A stretch of DNA of 64,000 bases. It comes from Agromyces sp. 3263 (GTDB lineage Bacteria > Actinomycetota > Actinomycetes > Actinomycetales > Microbacteriaceae). The notes beneath the pieces were generated by a model. That model ran no database searches. It saw only the letters and a list, made by a program, of their open reading frames with translations, and was not told the origin of the DNA. The position numbers and the translations under genes were made by a program. The DNA lies in assembly GCF_031456545.1 (NCBI RefSeq), contig NZ_JAVDUV010000001.1, positions 1,240,001 to 1,304,000 on the forward strand, read 5' to 3'. How positions within the stretch are numbered: position 1 is the first letter of the stretch; every line of letters begins with the position of its first letter. Below are positions 32,836-40,772 of this stretch, one piece after another.

Positions 32836-33720
32836 ATGCTCGATGAGCAGCTCATCGATCCCACCACGAAGCACACGACCGACCCGTTCCCACGGCAGGA
32901 ACAGGAGCCGCCCGGGCTGACCGAGGCGATGGCCCCCCTTCCCGACCACGGCGAGCAGAGCTATCGGGGCAGCGGCCGCCTGGTGGGGCGGCGCGCCCTC
33001 ATCACGGGCGGCGACTCGGGCATCGGCCGCGCCGTCGCCATCGCGTTCGCACGCGAAGGCGCCCGCGTCGCGATCTCGTATCTGCCGAGCGAGCAGCGCG
33101 ATGCGGACGAGACCCGCGAGTGGATCGCCGACGCCGGCGGCGACCCGCTGCTGTTGCCCGGCGACCTGCGCAGTGAACAGCACTGCATGGACCTCGTCGA
33201 CCACACCGAACAGGCGTTCGGGGGCCTCGACCTGCTCGTGCTGAACGCCGCGCACCAGCGGAACCGCAGCGGCATCGCCGAGCTGCCCACCGATGACTTC
33301 GAGGCCGTCATGCGCGTCAACCTGTTCGCGCCGGTGTTCCTGGCCAGGGCTGCCGTGCCGCTCATGGACGCCGGATCGAGCATCATCACCACCACCTCGA
33401 TCCAGGGCTTCGATCCGTCGAGCGCCCTGGTCGACTACGCCATGACGAAGGCCGCGCTCGTGGCGTTCACGACGGCGCTCGCGGAGGAGCTCGGGCCACG
33501 CGGCATCCGGGTGAACGCGGTGGCCCCCGGGCCGATCTGGACGCCGCTGATCCCGTCGACGGGCTGGCCCGACAAGCTCGCCGGCTTCGGGCGGGACACT
33601 CCGCTCGGCCGGGCCGGCCAGCCGGCGGAGCTGGCGGGCGCCTACGTGTACCTCGCGTCGGACGACGCGTCGTACGTCTCGGGAGCCGTGCTGCCCGTCA
33701 CCGGCGGCCGAGGGCTCTGA
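32836..33720 (+). CDS. Short-chain dehydrogenase/reductase, stress type
   Basis: 294-residue NAD(P)-dependent oxidoreductase. The Rossmann motif is TGGDSGIGRAV, followed by the NAA motif (LNAAHQ), catalytic Ser in TTTSIQG, and YAMTK for Tyr-Lys. The 45-residue N-terminal extension with PP and GEQSYRGSGRLVGR is characteristic of the YghA/YhxD-like SDR group, several members of which are induced by general stress in Bacillus. Substrate unknown. Lies in the stress/DNA-repair island. Confidence 0.88.
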   Translation: MLDEQLIDPTTKHTTDPFPRQEQEPPGLTEAMAPLPDHGEQSYRGSGRLVGRRALITGGDSGIGRAVAIAFAREGARVAISYLPSEQRDADETREWIADAGGDPLLLPGDLRSEQHCMDLVDHTEQAFGGLDLLVLNAAHQRNRSGIAELPTDDFEAVMRVNLFAPVFLARAAVPLMDAGSSIITTTSIQGFDPSSALVDYAMTKAALVAFTTALAEELGPRGIRVNAVAPGPIWTPLIPSTGWPDKLAGFGRDTPLGRAGQPAELAGAYVYLASDDASYVSGAVLPVTGGRGL

Positions 33721-33745
33721 GGCCGCAGAGGAAGGAGAGGGAACC

Positions 33746-34012
33746 ATGCCCGGACGCAAGAACTCGTCGCTGAAGGACCCGGAGCTCTACGAGAAGCTCC
33801 GCGACGACGGCGCCTCGAAGGAGAAGGCCGCCCGCATCTCGAACGCGGCTGCCAACCAGGGACGCAGCGCCGTCGGACGCAAGGGCGGCAGGAGCGGCGA
33901 CTACGACGACTGGACCGTCGAGGAGCTGAAGAAGCGGGCCAAGGAGATCGGCCTCACGGGGTACAGCAGCAAGCGCAAGGCCGAACTGATCTCGGCACTG
34001 CGCAACCACTGA
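33746..34012 (+). CDS. Rho-N/SAP-like DNA-binding small protein (DUF7218-like)
   Basis: 88 residues. The first half, KNSSLKDPELYEKLRDDGAS followed by KEKAARISNAAAN, is a conserved small domain I know as DUF7218 (from memory). The second half, DWTVEELKKRAKEIGLTGYS followed by SKRKAELISALRNH, is a Rho-N/SAP/HeH-type helix-extended-helix that usually binds nucleic acid. Strong AGGAGAGG site before ATG. Its stop is 7 bases before topoisomerase IB, so the two are co-transcribed; a chromatin or DNA-repair role fits the context. Confidence 0.82.
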   Translation: MPGRKNSSLKDPELYEKLRDDGASKEKAARISNAAANQGRSAVGRKGGRSGDYDDWTVEELKKRAKEIGLTGYSSKRKAELISALRNH

Positions 34013-34019
34013 GCCTCGG

Positions 34020-34991
34020 ATGCCGCGCCTCAAACGGGTGACGCCCTACGTCTCCCCGGGATTCGCCCGGGTGAGGCGCGGCCGTGGGTTCGCCTACGTG
34101 CACAGCGACGGAGGGGTGGCGGGTCGTGCCGAACGTGCTCGCATCGCCGACCTCGCCATCCCGCCGGCGTGGAAGGACGTGTGGATCGCGGAGGCGGCCA
34201 ACGCGCACATCCTCGCCGTGGGGGTGGATGCCGCGGGACGGCGGCAGTACCTCTACCACCCCGTGTGGCGCGAGCAGCAGGACCAGGAGAAGTTCCTGCG
34301 GATGACCGCCCTGGCCGGGGTGCTGCCCGATGCCCGACGCTCCGCACTCCGCGACCTCGCGCTGGACGCCCTGCCGCGGGAGCGGGTGCTGGCCGCGGCG
34401 TTCCGCACGCTCGACCTCGGCGCGATCCGGATCGGCTCGGAGGAGTCGCTCGCCGGCTTCCGCAACCGCGGGCTGACGACGCTGCTCGTGCGCAACGCCG
34501 CCCTCGACCCGCCCGAGACCGTGCGGTTCCGGTTCCGGGCCAAGGGCGGCATCACGCAGAACCTCCGGGTGCACGACGCCGCGCTCGCGACGTTCGTGGA
34601 GCACAACTCCCAGCGGTCGCCCGCGTCGCGCCTCTACGCGTGGACCGACGGGCGACGCATGCGGGCCGCGATCGCGACCGACGTCAACGACGACATCCGC
34701 GCACGCACCGGGGGCGACTTCACCGCGAAGGACTTCCGCACCCTGCGCGGCACGATCGAGGCGGCGGACCGGCTCGCGCAGCTCGGCGTGGAGGGCACCG
34801 CCCGCGCGAGAGGCCGGGCCATCCGGGAGGCGATCGTGCACGCGAGCGAGGTGCTCGGGAACACGCCGACGATCGCGAAGGCGAGCTACGTCGACCCGCG
34901 CGTGCTCGACGCCTACGAGCACGGCCGCACCGTCAGCCTGCGCGGCGCGCGCGAGACCGCGCTGCTCGCACTGCTCGTCGACGACGCGTGA
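34020..34991 (+). CDS. DNA topoisomerase IB (poxvirus-like)
   Basis: 323-residue enzyme relaxing supercoils through a 3'-phosphotyrosine link. N-terminal domain with IPPAWKDVWIA; catalytic domain with LGAIRIGSEE, FRFRAKGG, FTAKDFRTLRGT (catalytic Arg/Lys region) and the nucleophile Tyr in AKASYVDPRVLDAYE. The length is that of bacterial TopIB. Co-transcribed with the SAP-like protein, and only 3 bases from the convergent small gene that follows ligD. Often found near ligD/ku in bacteria. Confidence 0.93.
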   Translation: MPRLKRVTPYVSPGFARVRRGRGFAYVHSDGGVAGRAERARIADLAIPPAWKDVWIAEAANAHILAVGVDAAGRRQYLYHPVWREQQDQEKFLRMTALAGVLPDARRSALRDLALDALPRERVLAAAFRTLDLGAIRIGSEESLAGFRNRGLTTLLVRNAALDPPETVRFRFRAKGGITQNLRVHDAALATFVEHNSQRSPASRLYAWTDGRRMRAAIATDVNDDIRARTGGDFTAKDFRTLRGTIEAADRLAQLGVEGTARARGRAIREAIVHASEVLGNTPTIAKASYVDPRVLDAYEHGRTVSLRGARETALLALLVDDA

Positions 34992-34994
34992 CGG

Positions 34995-35339
34995 TCAGGC
35001 GGCGGCGAACGGCTGGGTGACCGGTTCGGGCACCGCCGTGTCGATGTGCTCCTGGACGAGCGTGATGCCGCCGGTGCTGTTGGCCGACCGCATCAACTCC
35101 TCGACCCAGTCGCGGCTGAGGTCGGGCGCCTCGGGCTCGTCGAAGACAAACCGCATGGGGATCGTGGGATGCACCCAGATCGTGCTTCGCCCGCCGGGCT
35201 GGCCGTCGGGGTGGATCCACGACAGGGTCAGGCTCTCGCCCCGGCGGAGCTTGGTCGTGATCGCGACCTTGAGGTGCGCGAGCGCGCGGTCCTCGATGCC
35301 GATGGGAGCAGCCGCCTGCCCGTAGTAGAGAGTGCCCAC
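34995..35339 (-). CDS. Small conserved Microbacteriaceae protein (DUF7882-like), paralogue 3, downstream of ligD
   Basis: 114 residues, GTG start (MGTLYYGQAA). Same conserved blocks as paralogues 1 and 2. Only 32 bases separate it from the ligD stop on the same strand, without a terminator, so it is very likely co-transcribed with ligD. The repeated proximity to NHEJ genes may be why the family is mislabelled ligase. No catalytic motif seen. Confidence 0.75.
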   Translation of the reverse strand: MGTLYYGQAAAPIGIEDRALAHLKVAITTKLRRGESLTLSWIHPDGQPGGRSTIWVHPTIPMRFVFDEPEAPDLSRDWVEELMRSANSTGGITLVQEHIDTAVPEPVTQPFAAA

Positions 35340-35371
35340 GGTCGAAGCGTACCCCGAACGGGGGTGACGGA

Positions 35372-37939
35372 TCACGCTTCCCGAACGACTTCGTCGGGCG
35401 ACTTGTCGGGTCGCAGTCCACGCCACCTCGGATGCCGCGCCACGCCCGTGCTGGTCCACTCGCCGAACTCGATCTCGCCGACCACCTCGGGTCGCACCCA
35501 GACCGCGTCGGCCGCATCCAGGGGCGGTACCGCCACGAAGGGCGGGGTCGACTGCGCCAGCCCGTCGAGCCGCGCCAGCAGGCGGTCGAGCTCGACCTCC
35601 CGGAATCCGCTGCCCACCCGACCGGCGTACTCCAGGCCGTGCTCGCCCGGAATGCCGACCAGCAGCGACCTGATGCGGCCGAGGCGAGTGCCGCTGCCCT
35701 TGCGGTAGCCGCCGATCACCACCTCCTGGGTGCGCGTGAGCTTCAGCTTCAGCCAGGCCTCGGTGCGCACGCCCGGCTGGTAGGTCGAGTCGGTGCGCTT
35801 GGCGACGAGCCCCTCGAGGCCGAGTCGCCGGCTCTCGGCGAACGCCTCCTCAGGGGTTCCGGATGCCGCGGCGGGCAGCTCGACCGGCACGCCCCGGCGC
35901 GGTCGGACGAGGCGTTCGAGGAGCTCCCGTCGACGGTGGTAGGCAAGGTCGGTGACGGAGGAGCCGGCGATCTCGAGCACATCGAAGAGCAGGAGCCGCA
36001 CGGGCACGGCCGCCATCACGCGTTCGACCTCCCGCGGACGGGCGAGGTTCATGCGCTGCTGGATCCGCTCGAAGCTGGGCCTGCCATGGTCGTCGAGGGC
36101 GACGATCTCCCCGTCGACGAGAGCGTCGCCACGGAGGACCCGCGGCAGCCCGGCCAGCTCCGGATACGTCGCGGTGACGTCATTGCCGCGCCGGCTCAGC
36201 AGGCGGATGCCGCCGCCGTCGGCGCGCGCCAGCACCCGGATGCCGTCCCACTTCCACTCGAGCGCCCAGTCGCCGTGCGCCACCTGCCCGAGGGTGCCCG
36301 ACGTCGCGAGCATCGGGCGCACGAGGATCGGCTCGACCTCGTGCGGGCCGTCGTCGGGCTCATGGGGCTCAGCGGGCGCGAGCGGGTCCGCTGCAAGCGC
36401 GGCGGGCTGAGTGGGCTCGGCGGGCTGGGCGGGCTCAGCGGGATGCGGCGGCTCGGTCGCCTCCGCCGCGCCTGCGGCATCCGTCACCGTCTCGGAGGAC
36501 GTCTCGCTCGCGTGCCGCGCCTTCGACGACGGGCTCCAATGCCCCGGCCGCTGGTCTTTCATGCGATGCGCCAGCCAGTTGCTCTTCTCGCCCGAGCCCT
36601 CGGTGCGGATGAGCGCGAGCCGGACGTGACCGCCCAGCGGTCCGCCGGGCCGCCCCTCGAGGTCGACGATCACCTCGTCGTCCCGCCACTTCTCGGTCTC
36701 GTAGGTGCCGGTGTCCCAGACCGTCATGCTGCCGGCGCCGTACTGCCCGGAGGGGATCGTGCCCTCGAACACGAGGTACTCCATCGGGTGGTCCTCGGTC
36801 TGCACCGCGAGGTTGTTCCTGCCCGTGGTCTCGGGCACGCCCTTCGGCACCGCCCAGCTCTTCAGCACGCCGTCGCGCTCGAGGCGCAGGTCGAAGTGCA
36901 GGCGGCGGGCGTGGTGCTCCTGGATCACGAAGCGCGGAGGCCCGTCACCCTCCGCCCCCCAGGTCGACGACGGCATCGGCTCGGGCGTCGCGCCGGCGTC
37001 GCGCATGGAGAGGTACGTGGCCAACGGGCCGGATGCGCCCGCCGCGGCGAGCGGGGCGATCGGGTCGATCCCCTCGGCGACGCGGGCGAGCACCTCGTGT
37101 GCATCGAGGTGGCGCAGGCCGGGATCGTCGAGCTCCTCCCACGTGCGCGGCGCCGCGACCGTCGGCGTGGGACGGCCGCGCAGCGAGTACGGCGCGATCG
37201 TGGTCTTGTTCTGGTTGTTCTGGCTCCAGTCGATGAGCACCCGACCCTCGCGGAGCGTCTTGCGCATGCTCGACACGATGAGGTCGGGGTGATCGGCCTC
37301 GAGCGCCCTCGCGAGCTCGTGCGCGACCTCCGACACCTGCTGCGACGTCTGCGAGCCGTCGAGCGCCGCATACAGGTGGATGCCCTTGCTGCCGCTCGTC
37401 ACCGGGAACGCCTCGAGACCCATGCCGTCGAGGATCGCGCGCACGAGTCGAGCGACCTCGGCGCACTCGAGCAACCCCATGCCGGGGCCCGGATCCAGGT
37501 CGAACACCATGCGATCGGGATTGCCGCGCGAGCCGTCGGGCGCGAACCGCCACTGCGGCACGTGGATCTCGAGCGACGCCTGCTGCGCCAGCCACACGAG
37601 GGCGGCGCGGTGGTCGACGATCGGGTAGGTCTTCGGACCGTCGGAGTGCTCGATGACGCCGCGGCGCATCCAGTCGGGGGCGTGCTCGGCGAGGTTCTTC
37701 TCGAAGAACACCTGGCCCGGGGCATCCGTGGTGCCGACGCCCTGCACCCACCGCTTTCGCGTGACCGGGCGGCCGACGACGAGCGGCACCATGACCGGGG
37801 CGATCTCCGCGTAGTAGGAGATCACCTCGCCCTTGGTCATGCCCGTCTCGGGATACATGACCTTGTCGAGGTTCGTCAGCCGGAGTCTCCGGCCGTCGAC
37901 CTCCACGAGCTGGCGCGTACCCTCGGCCATGCTCACCAT
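35372..37939 (-). CDS. ligD: Multidomain ATP-dependent DNA ligase LigD
   Basis: 855-residue NHEJ enzyme. Order Pol-PE-Lig. The N-terminal primase-polymerase domain (about 1-300) contains MVFDLDPGPGMGL and GSKGIHLYAAL. The 3'-phosphoesterase domain (about 325-480) starts FVIQEHHARRLHFDLRLE. A Pro/Ala-rich linker of repeated PAEP follows, then the ligase domain with nucleotidyl Lys in EWKWDG and motif VAKRTDS. The start may be the ATG at 37937-37939 or the one at 37928-37930 (MAEGTRQ). Divergent from ku, so both components of bacterial NHEJ are adjacent. Confidence 0.95.
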   Translation of the reverse strand: MVSMAEGTRQLVEVDGRRLRLTNLDKVMYPETGMTKGEVISYYAEIAPVMVPLVVGRPVTRKRWVQGVGTTDAPGQVFFEKNLAEHAPDWMRRGVIEHSDGPKTYPIVDHRAALVWLAQQASLEIHVPQWRFAPDGSRGNPDRMVFDLDPGPGMGLLECAEVARLVRAILDGMGLEAFPVTSGSKGIHLYAALDGSQTSQQVSEVAHELARALEADHPDLIVSSMRKTLREGRVLIDWSQNNQNKTTIAPYSLRGRPTPTVAAPRTWEELDDPGLRHLDAHEVLARVAEGIDPIAPLAAAGASGPLATYLSMRDAGATPEPMPSSTWGAEGDGPPRFVIQEHHARRLHFDLRLERDGVLKSWAVPKGVPETTGRNNLAVQTEDHPMEYLVFEGTIPSGQYGAGSMTVWDTGTYETEKWRDDEVIVDLEGRPGGPLGGHVRLALIRTEGSGEKSNWLAHRMKDQRPGHWSPSSKARHASETSSETVTDAAGAAEATEPPHPAEPAQPAEPTQPAALAADPLAPAEPHEPDDGPHEVEPILVRPMLATSGTLGQVAHGDWALEWKWDGIRVLARADGGGIRLLSRRGNDVTATYPELAGLPRVLRGDALVDGEIVALDDHGRPSFERIQQRMNLARPREVERVMAAVPVRLLLFDVLEIAGSSVTDLAYHRRRELLERLVRPRRGVPVELPAAASGTPEEAFAESRRLGLEGLVAKRTDSTYQPGVRTEAWLKLKLTRTQEVVIGGYRKGSGTRLGRIRSLLVGIPGEHGLEYAGRVGSGFREVELDRLLARLDGLAQSTPPFVAVPPLDAADAVWVRPEVVGEIEFGEWTSTGVARHPRWRGLRPDKSPDEVVREA

Positions 37940-37961
37940 CTTGCCCGGTCCGCCCGCGAAG

Positions 37962-38008
37962 TGACGCGAATCGTCCGCCGAGGCGCCCCGGAAGGGCGAT
38001 TCGCGTCA
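37962..38008. promoter_or_regulatory. 12-bp inverted repeat in the ligD-ku divergent promoter
   Basis: TGACGCGAATCG (37962-37973) and its exact complement (37997-38008) are separated by 23 bases. A second palindrome, CTCGCGG-GG-CCGCGAG, follows at about 38010-38025. Because both genes start outward from here a terminator is not expected, so a regulator site or cruciform is more likely. Confidence 0.55.
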
Positions 38009-38085
38009 TCTCGCGGGGCCGCGAGGCCGCTCGCGAATGCCGCAGGGGCTACCGCGCGGCATCCGCTGGGGTGTGTACTGGTGTG

Positions 38086-39078
38086 ATGCGAGCCGTCTGG
38101 AAGGGGGCGGTCACATTCGGCCTGGTCAATGTGCCCGTCAAGTTGTACAGCGCCACCGAGGATCACGACGTGTCCCTGCACCAGGTGCACGACGCCGACG
38201 GCGGGCGCATCCGCTATCAACGCGTGTGCGAGATCGACGGCAAGGTCGTCGACTACAAGAACATCGACAAGGCCTACGACGACGGCGAGCGCACGGTGAT
38301 CATCACCGACGAGGACCTGAAGTCGCTGCCCGCCGAGCGCAGCCGCGAGATCGAGGTCGTCGAGTTCGTGCCCACCGAGCAGGTGGACCCGATCATGTTC
38401 GACAAGAGCTACTACCTCGAGCCCGACTCGGCGTCGAACAAGGCCTACGTGCTGCTGCGCCGCACGCTCGAGTCCACCGACAAGACGGCGATCGTGCGCA
38501 TGGCCCTGCGCCAGAAGACCCGCCTGGCCGCGCTCCGCGTCCACGGCGACGTGCTCATGGTGCAGACGCTGCTCTGGAGCGACGAGGTGCGCGAGGCGAA
38601 GTTCCCGTCGCTCGATGAGCCGGTGAAGATCTCCGACAAGGAGCTCGACCTGTCGAAGCAGCTCGTCGAGAGCCTCGTGTCCGACTTCGAGCCCGACCAG
38701 TTCGTCGACGAGTACCAGGCCGAGCTGCGCACGCTCATCCAAGCGAAGCTCGAGCAGGGCGACGCCGTCGACACGGCCGCGACGTTCGGCGAGGAGCCCG
38801 AGGAGGAGGGCGGCGAGGTCATCGACCTCATGGAGGCCCTGCGCCAGTCGATCGCGTCCAAGCGCGGCGGGTCGGATGCCGCGAAGGGCGGCGGGGCGAA
38901 GGGCGGCGGCAGCGGCGGCAGGGCCGGGTCGGGTTCGGGCGCGTCGAAGTCGTCGTCCGCCGGCGCGAAGTCATCGGACACGTCGAAGGCCGGCTCGAGC
39001 CGCTCGAAGGCCGCGACGTCATCGGGCGACGGCACGAAGAAGAAGGCGCCGGCGGCCAAGAAGAAGGCGGCGTCGTGA
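38086..39078 (+). CDS. ku: DNA end-binding protein Ku
   Basis: 330 residues. The Ku core is complete: MRAVWKGAVTFGLVNVPVKL, HQVHDADGGRIRYQRVCEID, PIMFDKSYYLEPD and ALRVHGDVLMVQTLLW. It binds broken DNA ends as a homodimer and recruits LigD. The last 70 residues are a Gly/Ser/Lys/Ala-rich tail ending in KKKAPAAKKKAAS, a basic extension that in other bacterial Ku proteins adds DNA binding. A TGTACT box lies 6 bases before the ATG, so the transcript may be leaderless. Confidence 0.95.
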   Translation: MRAVWKGAVTFGLVNVPVKLYSATEDHDVSLHQVHDADGGRIRYQRVCEIDGKVVDYKNIDKAYDDGERTVIITDEDLKSLPAERSREIEVVEFVPTEQVDPIMFDKSYYLEPDSASNKAYVLLRRTLESTDKTAIVRMALRQKTRLAALRVHGDVLMVQTLLWSDEVREAKFPSLDEPVKISDKELDLSKQLVESLVSDFEPDQFVDEYQAELRTLIQAKLEQGDAVDTAATFGEEPEEEGGEVIDLMEALRQSIASKRGGSDAAKGGGAKGGGSGGRAGSGSGASKSSSAGAKSSDTSKAGSSRSKAATSSGDGTKKKAPAAKKKAAS

Positions 39079-39112
39079 CGCCGGCGCGCGGCATCCGCTG
39101 ATCGCGGGCGGC

Positions 39113-39544
39113 TCAGTCGTCGGTGCAGGTCTCGCCGACGGCGTCCGCCGCGTCCTGGATCGCGGCCTGGTGCTCGGCGACCGCGTCGGCGTCGACCTCG
39201 GCGTCGGGATCGCTCGGCAGGGTGCCCGCGAACTCGGCGGCGTCCTGGATGCTCGCGTCGAGCTCGTCGAGCGCGTCGGAGAGCTGGGTGTCGTCGCCGC
39301 CGGTGCGGTCGATCGCCATGATGCGCTCGCTGTAGCCCTCGAGCGTCGCCTGCGTCTCGCTCGGGTCGCCTCCGGCGGCGAGCGCGTTCTGCGCGCCGTT
39401 CGAGATGTCGCGGACTTCGGACTCGACGGCGGTGCAGGCGTCGACGCTCGAACCGGCGCCCTCGCCGCCACCGCCGGCGGCGCAGCCGGAGAGGAGCAGT
39501 GCACTCGCGAAGACGAGTGCCGCGGAAGTGGTGATTCGTTGCAT
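39113..39544 (-). CDS. Hypothetical lipoprotein, copy 1 of a tandem pair
   Basis: 143 residues. Signal peptide MQRITTSAALVFASALLLSG with lipobox ending at Cys. The mature part is helical and acidic and shares DISNGAQN.LAAGGDP, LEGYS.R, and TLPSDPDAEVD.DAVAEHQ with copy 2 at 39687-40106. The family is unknown. Two Cys residues near the ends of the mature chain (ACTAV and GETC) could form a disulfide. Convergent with ku. Confidence 0.7.
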   Translation of the reverse strand: MQRITTSAALVFASALLLSGCAAGGGGEGAGSSVDACTAVESEVRDISNGAQNALAAGGDPSETQATLEGYSERIMAIDRTGGDDTQLSDALDELDASIQDAAEFAGTLPSDPDAEVDADAVAEHQAAIQDAADAVGETCTDD

Positions 39545-39630
39545 GGGTGCAGCCTAAGGATCGGCGCTTCGACGCGGACGGGGGTTGCGTTTCGCCGGTT
39601 CAGGGGATCGAGCCGCCGGACGGACGACGA

Positions 39631-39667
39631 CGGGGCGCGGCATCCGCTGATCGGATGCCGCGCCCCG
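39631..39667 (-). terminator. Terminator of lipoprotein copy 2
   Basis: CGGGGCGCGGCATCCG (39631-39646) and its exact complement (39652-39667) give a perfect 16-bp stem with a 5-base loop, 20 bases beyond the stop at 39687 on the minus strand. Each arm contains the window-wide GGATGCCGC motif. Confidence 0.8.
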
Positions 39668-39686
39668 CGCTCGTGCCGGTGCCTCG

Positions 39687-40106
39687 CTAGTCGGCGCTGC
39701 AGGCGTCGTTGACGCCCGACGCTGCGTCCTGGATCGCGGTCTGGTGCTCGGCGACCGCGTCGGAATCGACCTCGGCGTCGGGATCGGAGGGCAGCGTTGC
39801 GGCGAACTCGGCCGCATCGTCGAGCGCCTCGGCGAGCTTCTCGAGCTCATCGCTCACGGCGTCGGACGTGTCTTCGCCGAGCTGGTCGACGCGGTCGCTG
39901 TAGCCCTCGAGCGCGGACTGGATCTCGGCGGGGTCGCCGCCCGCGGCGAGCGTGTTCTGCGCGCCGTTCGAGATGTCGCGGACGTCGGACTTCACCGTGT
40001 CGCACTCGTCGGCGCTCGACGAGGCTCCGCTCCCGCCGGCCGCACATCCGGCGAGCAGCAGCGCGCCGGCGAAGACCAGCGCGGTGGACGTCATGATTCG
40101 TTGCAT
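39687..40106 (-). CDS. Hypothetical lipoprotein, copy 2 of a tandem pair
   Basis: 139 residues, MQRIMTSTALVFAGALLLAG then Cys. Over most of its length it aligns without large gaps with copy 1 (39113-39544), including the conserved TLPSDPDAEVD.DAVAEHQ and paired terminal cysteines (ECDTV and DACSAD). A terminator between the copies means they are transcribed separately, so the duplication included the promoter. Function unknown. Confidence 0.7.
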   Translation of the reverse strand: MQRIMTSTALVFAGALLLAGCAAGGSGASSSADECDTVKSDVRDISNGAQNTLAAGGDPAEIQSALEGYSDRVDQLGEDTSDAVSDELEKLAEALDDAAEFAATLPSDPDAEVDSDAVAEHQTAIQDAASGVNDACSAD

Positions 40107-40225
40107 GGTGATGGTCCCCCTGATCGTGGTGGTGGTTCCCACCATAGCGAGCACCCTCCGACACTCGCCGCGTCCCCGTGTCAAGGGCCTGACGACCCGG
40201 CCGTGCGCGACCTAGGCTCGCCGGC

Positions 40226-40519
40226 ATGAGCACGCCAGACGAGTCGGGCGGGCGTCCGAATCCCGAGGCCGGGGGCGGGGCGGCCGGGCCGCTGAACGAT
40301 CCCGAGCAGACGCGCAAGGACGTGAGCTACAGCCCCGGCAGCGAGGCGGAGACTGCGGCCAAGCAGGCCGATCCGCTCCCCGACGGCATCGACGACGACA
40401 TCGACACGTCGCGGATCAGGGCGGTGCCGGGCACCGGCGGCCCCGACGACGTGGGCGACGTGGAGCTCGACCCCGAGGAGATCGGGGAGATCCGCGGCAT
40501 CCGTGGCATCCCCGAGTGA
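40226..40519 (+). CDS. Small acidic hypothetical protein
   Basis: 97 residues, Pro/Gly/Asp-rich and probably disordered (LPDGIDDDIDTSRIRAVPGT). The last residues, EIRGIRGIPE, are encoded by GCGGCATCCG followed by a truncated copy, an example of the window-wide motif shaping coding sequence. A TAGGCT -10 (40213-40218) lies 7 bases before ATG, so the start may be leaderless. Followed after 34 bases by another small acidic gene. Confidence 0.6.
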   Translation: MSTPDESGGRPNPEAGGGAAGPLNDPEQTRKDVSYSPGSEAETAAKQADPLPDGIDDDIDTSRIRAVPGTGGPDDVGDVELDPEEIGEIRGIRGIPE

Positions 40520-40553
40520 GCCGGACGAGAACCGACGAGAGGAGAGGACCCAC

Positions 40554-40751
40554 ATGACCGACTTCGTGGACCCGCTGGAGGAGCCGTTCGACGCGGATCG
40601 CGACCCGCGACCGCTCGATCCCGACGTCGACGACGCACGCGTGGACTCGTCGGAGGCCGACCGTCAGGCGGCCGAGGACGGCACCAAGGTCACCAGCGCG
40701 AGCGAGGGCGACCCGCTGGACGAGACGACCCCCGTCGACAACTGGGAGTGA
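40554..40751 (+). CDS. Small acidic hypothetical protein
   Basis: 65 residues (MTDFVDPLEEPFDADRD), strongly acidic, ending TTPVDNWE. A good GGAGAGGA site stands 6 bases before ATG; the frame is open upstream but the residues there look random. Probably co-transcribed with the 40226 gene. Convergent with the ABC ATPase gene. Unknown function. Confidence 0.62.
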   Translation: MTDFVDPLEEPFDADRDPRPLDPDVDDARVDSSEADRQAAEDGTKVTSASEGDPLDETTPVDNWE

Positions 40752-40772
40752 GCGTCCGGCCGGGGGCTGCGG

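Noticed and set aside
35432..38086. An 884-codon open frame opposite ligD
   Set aside because: Antisense shadow; ligD shows all three domains with motifs on the other strand.
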